A stretch of DNA of 14,792 nt from Opitutia bacterium (GTDB lineage Bacteria > Verrucomicrobiota > Verrucomicrobiia > Opitutales > Seribacteraceae): positions 1 through 14,792 of the forward strand of contig NZLE01000125.1 of NCBI GenBank assembly GCA_002692605.1. Direction: 5' to 3'. The position numbers and the translations under genes are program-made. Position 1 is the stretch's first letter, and the number at the start of each line of letters is the position of its first letter. A model generated the notes under the pieces. It was given only the letters and a program-made list of their open reading frames with translations, had not been told where the DNA came from and did no database searches. This document shows positions 6,911 through 11,704 of this stretch, piece after piece.

Positions 6911-7962
6911 GCGGCCTGTTGGCTCTCCTGCAGAGCAAGTTGGCGTTTGAGTTCGCGAAAACTGATCATCTTACCGTTCACTTCGTCCCAAAGCCTGAAC
7001 TTGATGGTTTTGAAACTGCCGAAGAAGCTAAGCTCAGGCGCCTGCTGGAAAAACGGGTCGGAGTAGTGGCAGCGTTCCAAATTGTAGTTGGGGATGAGAG
7101 GATTTAGGTGATGGATGTGGTGAAATCCGATATTCCCCGAAAACCATTGCATGATCTTAGGCAGGTTGTAATAACTGCTGCCTTCCATGGCGGCGGAGGT
7201 GTAATCCCAGTCCTTGCCTTGGGCCCAATAGGTATCCTCGAATTGATGTTGCACGTAAAAGAGCCAAATGCCGGATCCGCCCGCCACCGCCATCATCGCA
7301 ACCTGAATCACCAACCACGGAACGAACCCGTAAATCATGCTCATGGCCACAGACCATAGAAGCAATGCGAAGTTCATCAGATAGACGGAACGCTTTTCGC
7401 GGGGTTTGGCCTTCGAGGAGGGAATGCGTTCGAGGACGAAGAAGAGAAAGAGCGGAGCGATCAGAAAGAGTACGAACGGGTTGCGCAGGAAGCGGTAACT
7501 CAGTTTGATCCATCGCGAGGAGGTAAGGTATTCCTCCACCGTAAGAGTCCAAACGTCTCCGATTCCTCTCCGATCCAAATCTCCGTTGGTGGCGTGGTGC
7601 ATGGCGTGTTCCCATTTCCAGTGATGGTAGGGAGTAAAGGTGAGCATACCGGTGAAAAACCCGAGGGCGTCGTTGGCTTTCTTGGACTTGAAGAAGGAGC
7701 CGTGTCCGCAATCGTGAAAGATGATGAAGGCCCGGATTAGAAAAAGGCCGGCGAGCATGGCGGGCGGAATGCATAGCCAGAGGGAAAAATCCTTAAGGAA
7801 ATAGAGCCCAATCCAAATGCCCAGTACTGGAAGCAGAGTGTTGGTCAACTGCCAAAGAGCCCGCCTGAGATCAGGTTTTTGGAATTCCGCGACGAGTTTC
7901 TTCCATTCCTTGGTCGATCGTCTGCCCGTGGAACTAGCTTTTTTCTTGTTATTTTCTTCCAT
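6907..7962 (-). CDS. Membrane fatty acid desaturase (acyl-lipid, omega-6/delta-12-like)
   Basis: A 351-residue integral membrane protein with the three histidine boxes of the desaturase family: HDCGH (H83, H87), HAMHH (H119, H122, H123) and HHIHH (H281-H285). They are spaced by hydrophobic segments (about 43-80, 162-178, 196-236). These eight or nine histidines bind the di-iron centre that inserts a double bond into acyl chains using O2 and an electron donor. HDCGHGSFF and GFHHIHHLNP resemble bacterial and plastid delta-12/omega-6 enzymes; the exact regiospecificity is not certain. The N-terminus is Lys-rich and cytoplasmic. The enzyme would tune membrane fluidity, for example in the cold. 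Its TAG stop overlaps the TAA stop of the convergent sulfatase (shared CTAA, 6907-6910). A sulfatase gene ends 79 bases upstream on the same strand, with no obvious functional tie. Confidence 0.93.
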   Translation of the reverse strand: MEENNKKKASSTGRRSTKEWKKLVAEFQKPDLRRALWQLTNTLLPVLGIWIGLYFLKDFSLWLCIPPAMLAGLFLIRAFIIFHDCGHGSFFKSKKANDALGFFTGMLTFTPYHHWKWEHAMHHATNGDLDRRGIGDVWTLTVEEYLTSSRWIKLSYRFLRNPFVLFLIAPLFLFFVLERIPSSKAKPREKRSVYLMNFALLLWSVAMSMIYGFVPWLVIQVAMMAVAGGSGIWLFYVQHQFEDTYWAQGKDWDYTSAAMEGSSYYNLPKIMQWFSGNIGFHHIHHLNPLIPNYNLERCHYSDPFFQQAPELSFFGSFKTIKFRLWDEVNGKMISFRELKRQLALQESQQAA

Positions 7963-8041
7963 CCTGCTGAAAGCAGATCAGGAAATCCGAACGAAGGCAA
8001 GGGTGGAAAAAAGCCCTTTTGGTCGAGATTTTCTGATGGGA

Positions 8042-9514
8042 TTATTTCTTTTTGGGCATCTTTTTTCGCTGGGCCGCTTCGATTGCTTGCGTGGAAAATC
8101 CGAACTTGGCCTGACGGTCGCGTTGGTGACGCACGCGATCGGGATCCAGGAAGACTCCGGGACGAGCCGGTCGGTGAGACTGTTCGGCGAATTCGGTCAG
8201 GCGGGCGAGGATCGCGGGTTGATACTTGGCCATGTCTCTCCCTTCGCTGGGATCCTTTTCCAAGTCGTACAACTCCCAGTCGGAATCACGCTTGGGCTGA
8301 ATGGCTTTCCAATTTTTCTGCCTGACCGCCACTTGTTGGCCATATTCCCAATAGAACATAAAGTGTTCCTCCTGAGGTCGCCCCGTCATGCCTTCCCCAA
8401 GGAGTGTGGGTGCAATGGAGATTCCGTCGACGTCGGAGGGGATGCGGGCTCCGCAGATTTCCGAGAGGGTGGGGAGGACGTCCGGTTGGTAAAAGAGATG
8501 ATCACTGACCTGGCCCGCAGTGACGTGTCCGGGCCAACGGACAAGGAAGGGAATCTTCAAACCGCCTTGGTACAAGTTGCCCTTGCCTCCTCGAAATTCG
8601 ACTCCTGTGCTAGGGCAAACGTTGGGTCCGAAGTATCCGCGGGGGTAGTCCTTGGATTTGAAGCGGTCCTGTCCGCCGTTGTCCCCGGTGAAGAAAATCA
8701 CGGTGTTCTGCTCGAGGCGAAGTTCCTTGATCAAGTCCATGATCTCACCCAACTGACGGTCTAGCATAGAGACCATGACGGCATAATTCTTGGCGTCTTG
8801 GGGGACTTTTGGATCTTTCATCCACGCTTCCTTTTGGTAGAGTTTCCAAGCGGGTTCGTCGGCAGGTACGTCGAACATGCCGTGAGGTGGCGTGAAGGGG
8901 AGGTAGCAAAAGAAGGGCTTCTTGCTGTTCTCCCGAATGAATTGGACGGCTTCTTCGAAGATCGTATACTGGGCGTAGGTCTGTCCCTTGCGTCCGCCGT
9001 TATTTCCGGGCAGAGGAACTTCCTCGCTGTTGCGGATGAGGTAAGGTGGATAAAAGCTGTGCGCATGAACCTGGTCGTAATAACCGAAGAAGACGTCAAA
9101 GCCGTGCTTTTCGGGAACTCCGGTGGAGTCTCTTCCACCGCACCCCCATTTGCCGAAGCCCCCGGTGGCGTAGCCTTGTTCCTTGAGAAGGGTGGCAATG
9201 GTGACCTCGTCCGCCCGTAGGGGTGTGCCCCCGTCATTGGCGCGCACCGAGGCGTTGCCAGCGTGCTTGCCGGTCATAAGGTTGCATCGCAATGGAGCGC
9301 AGACGGGAGAGGCGGCGAGGGCGTTGGTGAAACGGATTCCTTCGCTGGCAAAGCGATCGATGTTGGGCGTCTTGATGCGAAAATTACCCATGTGGGAGAG
9401 CTCATAGTATGCGAGTTCGTCCGCCATCAGGTAAATGACGTTGGGTTGGTGACCTTGGCTCCAGGCGGAGGAAGCGAAGGCAGTGAGGGTGATAAGCGCG
9501 ACAATGAATCTCAT
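8042..9514 (-). CDS. Exported sulfatase of a divergent subfamily (CAPLR signature)
   Basis: A 490-residue protein with a signal peptide (MRFIVALITLTAFASSAWS, cleavage near residue 19). The sulfatase fold is clear: MADELAYYELSHMGN, SPVCAPLRCNLMTGKH with C72, GFGKW, PPHG with H211, FFTGDNGG with D278-N279, and RGGKGNLYQGGLKIP with K311. It has features of a separate subfamily: GKWG in place of GKWH, and a Q-V-H-A-H-S-F-Y-P-P-Y block that may supply another active-site His. Two unusual points are Asp-Glu (D32-E33) where most sulfatases have Asp-Asp, and Leu75 in the maturation motif where Ser or Thr is usual. Formylglycine-generating enzymes recognise C-X-P-X-R, so conversion remains plausible. 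There is no extra C-terminal domain; the chain ends in a basic tail (RKKMPKKK). It may be co-transcribed with the desaturase downstream, but this is unproven. Confidence 0.93.
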   Translation of the reverse strand: MRFIVALITLTAFASSAWSQGHQPNVIYLMADELAYYELSHMGNFRIKTPNIDRFASEGIRFTNALAASPVCAPLRCNLMTGKHAGNASVRANDGGTPLRADEVTIATLLKEQGYATGGFGKWGCGGRDSTGVPEKHGFDVFFGYYDQVHAHSFYPPYLIRNSEEVPLPGNNGGRKGQTYAQYTIFEEAVQFIRENSKKPFFCYLPFTPPHGMFDVPADEPAWKLYQKEAWMKDPKVPQDAKNYAVMVSMLDRQLGEIMDLIKELRLEQNTVIFFTGDNGGQDRFKSKDYPRGYFGPNVCPSTGVEFRGGKGNLYQGGLKIPFLVRWPGHVTAGQVSDHLFYQPDVLPTLSEICGARIPSDVDGISIAPTLLGEGMTGRPQEEHFMFYWEYGQQVAVRQKNWKAIQPKRDSDWELYDLEKDPSEGRDMAKYQPAILARLTEFAEQSHRPARPGVFLDPDRVRHQRDRQAKFGFSTQAIEAAQRKKMPKKK

Positions 9515-9668
9515 GGCAGGTGGGCTAGGCGTTGAAAATCAAAACAGGACTAAAAGATCAGCCTAGTTCAAACTTTGCGGATGTCGAGCCCATCGAACAA
9601 CTTTACGGGCAATCGGAAAGAGAGAGACTGTAATTTTAAGGAGGGTTTGAGGGAAACGGACTTCGGGG

Positions 9669-10727
9669 CTATTGCAGAAAACGGGAGGGCACTTCACTGT
9701 GCAAATCCAGAGCGACTGCGATGTTGAGAAAAGTGAGTTCTCCCATGGTGAGGCATTTTTCAAAGCGTGGGTCATGATGCATTTTGCCCAGCTCTGCGCG
9801 CAGCCGCTTGAGCTTTTCATCACTGGAGATACGGTCATCGCACATCGATTCGCGAAGCCGGGTTATACGAGTGGGGGCGACGTTGAAGCGACGCTTGATC
9901 AGGGTTCGTTCCTCCCTCTGGTACTGGTGGCTGGTCTCGACGTTGATCAGGTTGCTGCAGAGTTTGACCACGGGAAGATTGTTTTTGAAGAATTGAGGTA
10001 GGTAGAAGGATTTTCTTCCTTCGTAGCACTGCTGATCAAAATCGATTGCCCGCACCCGGTACTGGTTCTGCTCGAAGTCCGGGGTCATTTCCACCACATA
10101 GTTGTAGGCCCGCATGTCTCCGAGGAGGCGGACAAAGCAACGCTCGTTGAACTTGATGAATTCCTTGGCCAAACGGACTTCGTTGAGGTCTTCGCGCTTG
10201 AGGTAGTTTTCGATGAAATCATCTCCGGGGACTCCGATAATGTGCTCCTCGACCAGGGTGTCCCGGTCGACGTGAAAATTAATTTCATTGGGGGAGAGCA
10301 GTTGCTCGAGTTCGAGTCCATAGATGCGGGAGGCGTCCGCTTTCTTAACGTAGAAGTAATCGTGGTTGTCATTGTACTGATTGACGATGCGGATGCGGAA
10401 GGGCTTGGTGTTTCCGAAGGTGCAGTAATCGACCCGGTCGACGTAGAGGTTGTCGAGAATCTTACTGTCACCGCCTGAGCGCAAAAGAACGTAGATCCGT
10501 TTCAGTCCCTCAAAGATATCCTTACCATAATGCTGATCGTAAACCATGGTCTGCCACAGGGTATCCTCGTTTTTGTCGTTCATCAGCGGGTAGGAATCCA
10601 CGCTTTGGAGAAGATTTTCGTACTCGACGGGTAGCGACATCTCGCGTTTATAGTGAGTCAGGTACTCACGCAGACGTCCGCTGATGGGAAAGAATTGCTT
10701 CTTTTGCTGGAGGTTTTCCTTGGACAT
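9669..10727 (-). CDS. Conserved hypothetical protein, possible divergent kinase-like fold
   Basis: A soluble 352-residue protein with no signal peptide, and no named family recognised. In order it shows: an N-terminal helical region (1-75); a beta-rich segment with FYVKKADASR (K128/K129); a helix GLELEQLL (E139, E141); VEEHIIGVPGDDFIENYL (159-176), which reads like a kinase hinge ('E.I.G....Y'); RLLGDMRAYNYVV with G203, D204 and N209; and RAIDFDQ with D229 and D231. The D-x4-N spacing followed about 20 residues later by I-D-F-D is the catalytic-loop/metal-loop layout of aminoglycoside phosphotransferase, HipA-like and other protein-kinase-like folds. The usual His before the catalytic Asp is Leu. 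The C-terminal 120 residues are helical and charged. It lies 77 bases downstream of bacterioferritin on the same strand. Calling it a kinase is inference from motif order only. Confidence 0.85.
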   Translation of the reverse strand: MSKENLQQKKQFFPISGRLREYLTHYKREMSLPVEYENLLQSVDSYPLMNDKNEDTLWQTMVYDQHYGKDIFEGLKRIYVLLRSGGDSKILDNLYVDRVDYCTFGNTKPFRIRIVNQYNDNHDYFYVKKADASRIYGLELEQLLSPNEINFHVDRDTLVEEHIIGVPGDDFIENYLKREDLNEVRLAKEFIKFNERCFVRLLGDMRAYNYVVEMTPDFEQNQYRVRAIDFDQQCYEGRKSFYLPQFFKNNLPVVKLCSNLINVETSHQYQREERTLIKRRFNVAPTRITRLRESMCDDRISSDEKLKRLRAELGKMHHDPRFEKCLTMGELTFLNIAVALDLHSEVPSRFLQ

Positions 10728-10760
10728 ATCCAGCTGTTAGTATTGACCACTCATGAATTT

Positions 10761-10782
10761 ACCGCAAGGTTTGCTTTGCGGT
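10761..10782. other. Short inverted repeat between bacterioferritin and the kinase-like gene
   Basis: ACCGCAA (10761-10767) and TTGCGGT (10776-10782) form a perfect 7-bp stem with an 8-base loop in the 77-base gap. There is no T-run on either side, so it is not a canonical intrinsic terminator. It could be an mRNA-stabilising or processing hairpin at the 3' end of the bacterioferritin transcript, or chance. Confidence 0.35.
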
Positions 10783-10804
10783 CAAACGAATGGCAAAAGA
10801 GAAT

Positions 10805-11281
10805 TTACTTGGGTTCGCCGATTTGCTGGGCCATGTAATTTTCCAACCCGACCCTTTGTATGAGGTCTAGTTGCGCTTCCGCCCAATCCACGCTTTCCTC
10901 GGATTCCACCACCATGCGTTCCATGAGTTCCCGGCTGCCGGAATCCTTATGGTCGATGCAGACCTGAATGGCTTCATTGTAGGTGTTGACCCCTTTCATT
11001 TCCATTTCCATATTTTTGGAAATCTGTTCTTCGGGGGTCTTGCAGGCATGGATTATGTCATAGCGGGCAATTTCGGGGATTCCGTCAAGGTAGAGAATAC
11101 GGTCGATGACTTCCTCCGCATGTTTCATCTCTTCGATTGATTCCTCGTAATAGTGCTTGGCCAGTTTGTGCAAACCCCAGCTTTCGCACATCTTGGAATG
11201 GATGAAATACTGGTTGACTGCGGTTAATTCGATGGTGAGCCCCGCATTGAGAGACTCGATTACTTCAGGTACGCCTTTCAT
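10805..11281 (-). CDS. bfr: Bacterioferritin-like haem ferritin, altered ferroxidase site
   Basis: A protein of 158 residues, exactly the length of E. coli Bfr. The open frame extends 12 codons further upstream (to 11317), but the family's MKG..(K/E)VI start fixes ATG 11281. The alignment is gap-free against the remembered E. coli sequence. E18, E51, H54 and E94 of the di-iron ferroxidase site are kept, and M52, the axial haem ligand, is kept. At the two remaining ligand positions, E127 and H130 of E. coli, this protein has Ser (ESEESVDW, S127 and S130; the codons TCC and AGC are plain in the DNA). Bacterioferritin stores iron as a mineral in a 24-subunit cytoplasmic shell. Here oxidation at the classical site may be impaired or altered. 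It lies between bfd (58 bases upstream) and the kinase-like gene, all on the same strand. Confidence 0.93.
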   Translation of the reverse strand: MKGVPEVIESLNAGLTIELTAVNQYFIHSKMCESWGLHKLAKHYYEESIEEMKHAEEVIDRILYLDGIPEIARYDIIHACKTPEEQISKNMEMEMKGVNTYNEAIQVCIDHKDSGSRELMERMVVESEESVDWAEAQLDLIQRVGLENYMAQQIGEPK

Positions 11282-11339
11282 GAGTATTACAATAAGACTC
11301 CATCTTGCGAAAGACAAGAATAGAGGTCGGGAAATTAGG

Positions 11340-11636
11340 CTAGGCGCACTGACACAACTTGGAAACTACGCCGCAAGCCGGACATAGCGAGCAGGGTCCG
11401 CATTGGGCTGGAAATCCAGCGAGAACTCGTTCGATCCTGCAGGAGCAGGCTCGGCAACCGGTGCCCGCCTGAGTCAGATCGTTGATCTCTTCGAGGGTTG
11501 CTGCGTTTCCCACTTCCATGGCAATTTGAATGGTGGAGGCCTTGACCTTCATACATGCGCAGATGGTGGGGTCGGACTCCGCCTTGGGAGTTTCGATGAC
11601 TGGATCAACAAGGTTCACAAATGTTGCTTCGTACAT
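11340..11636 (-). CDS. bfd: Bfd-like [2Fe-2S] ferredoxin with cysteine-rich tail
   Basis: A protein of 98 residues. Residues 24-72 carry the BFD-like [2Fe-2S] domain with ligands C26-x-C28 and C61-x2-C64 (32 residues between the pairs), the canonical spacing for bacterioferritin-associated ferredoxin. Bfd docks on bacterioferritin at the haem and donates electrons so that stored iron leaves as Fe(II). Classical Bfd is about 64 residues. This one has about 22 extra residues before the first Cys and a tail with seven more cysteines: C66, then C79-x2-C82-x2-C85-x2-C88, then C95-x-C97. That CxxCxxCxxC run could hold a second Fe-S cluster or another metal. Bacterioferritin follows 58 bases downstream, which supports the assignment. 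A 25-bp palindrome lies 27-51 bases upstream of the start, a suitable place for iron-responsive control. Confidence 0.9.
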   Translation of the reverse strand: MYEATFVNLVDPVIETPKAESDPTICACMKVKASTIQIAMEVGNAATLEEINDLTQAGTGCRACSCRIERVLAGFPAQCGPCSLCPACGVVSKLCQCA

Positions 11637-11662
11637 GAAGTGGTTTGAAAATACAAGGCTTT

Positions 11663-11687
11663 ATTGAGAATGAGACTTGATCTCAAT
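11663..11687. promoter_or_regulatory. Palindrome in the bfd/surface-protein divergent region, candidate operator
   Basis: ATTGAGA (11663-11669) and TCTCAAT (11681-11687) are perfect 7-bp inverted arms around an 11-base centre (ATGAGACTTGA), giving a 25-bp dyad. It sits between the divergent starts of bfd (11636) and the propeller protein (11705 or later). The TTGAGA of each arm could serve as a -35-like hexamer on its strand. The size and A/T-rich, TGA..TCA-like arms are loosely similar to Fur-family sites, and bfd genes are often iron-regulated, but the match to any known consensus is poor. Calling it an operator is inference. Confidence 0.4.
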
Positions 11688-11704
11688 TATCAGGTTAATT
11701 ATGA

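Noticed and set aside
7999..8018. AAGGG/CCCTT stem between the fourth sulfatase and the desaturase
   Set aside because: A 5-bp stem with a 10-base loop and no following T-run on the minus strand, so not supportable as a terminator.
7817..8764. A 315-residue plus-strand open frame across the desaturase start and the fourth sulfatase
   Set aside because: It is antisense to two genes with complete catalytic motifs, and its sequence shows no recognisable family features.
9525..9566. Inverted repeat CTAGGC (9525-9530) / GCCTAG (9561-9566) upstream of the fourth sulfatase
   Set aside because: Only 6-bp arms with a 30-base spacer and no T-run; too likely to be chance to call an operator or terminator.
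9563..9838. A 91-residue minus-strand frame running past the end of the kinase-like gene
   Set aside because: It starts out of frame inside the kinase-like gene, and its protein has no domain features. The kinase-like protein ends cleanly, so there is no need to invoke a frameshift.
11282..11317. A 12-codon N-terminal extension of bacterioferritin
   Set aside because: Family members begin with MKG..., which falls at 11281; the resulting 158 residues match the usual length exactly.
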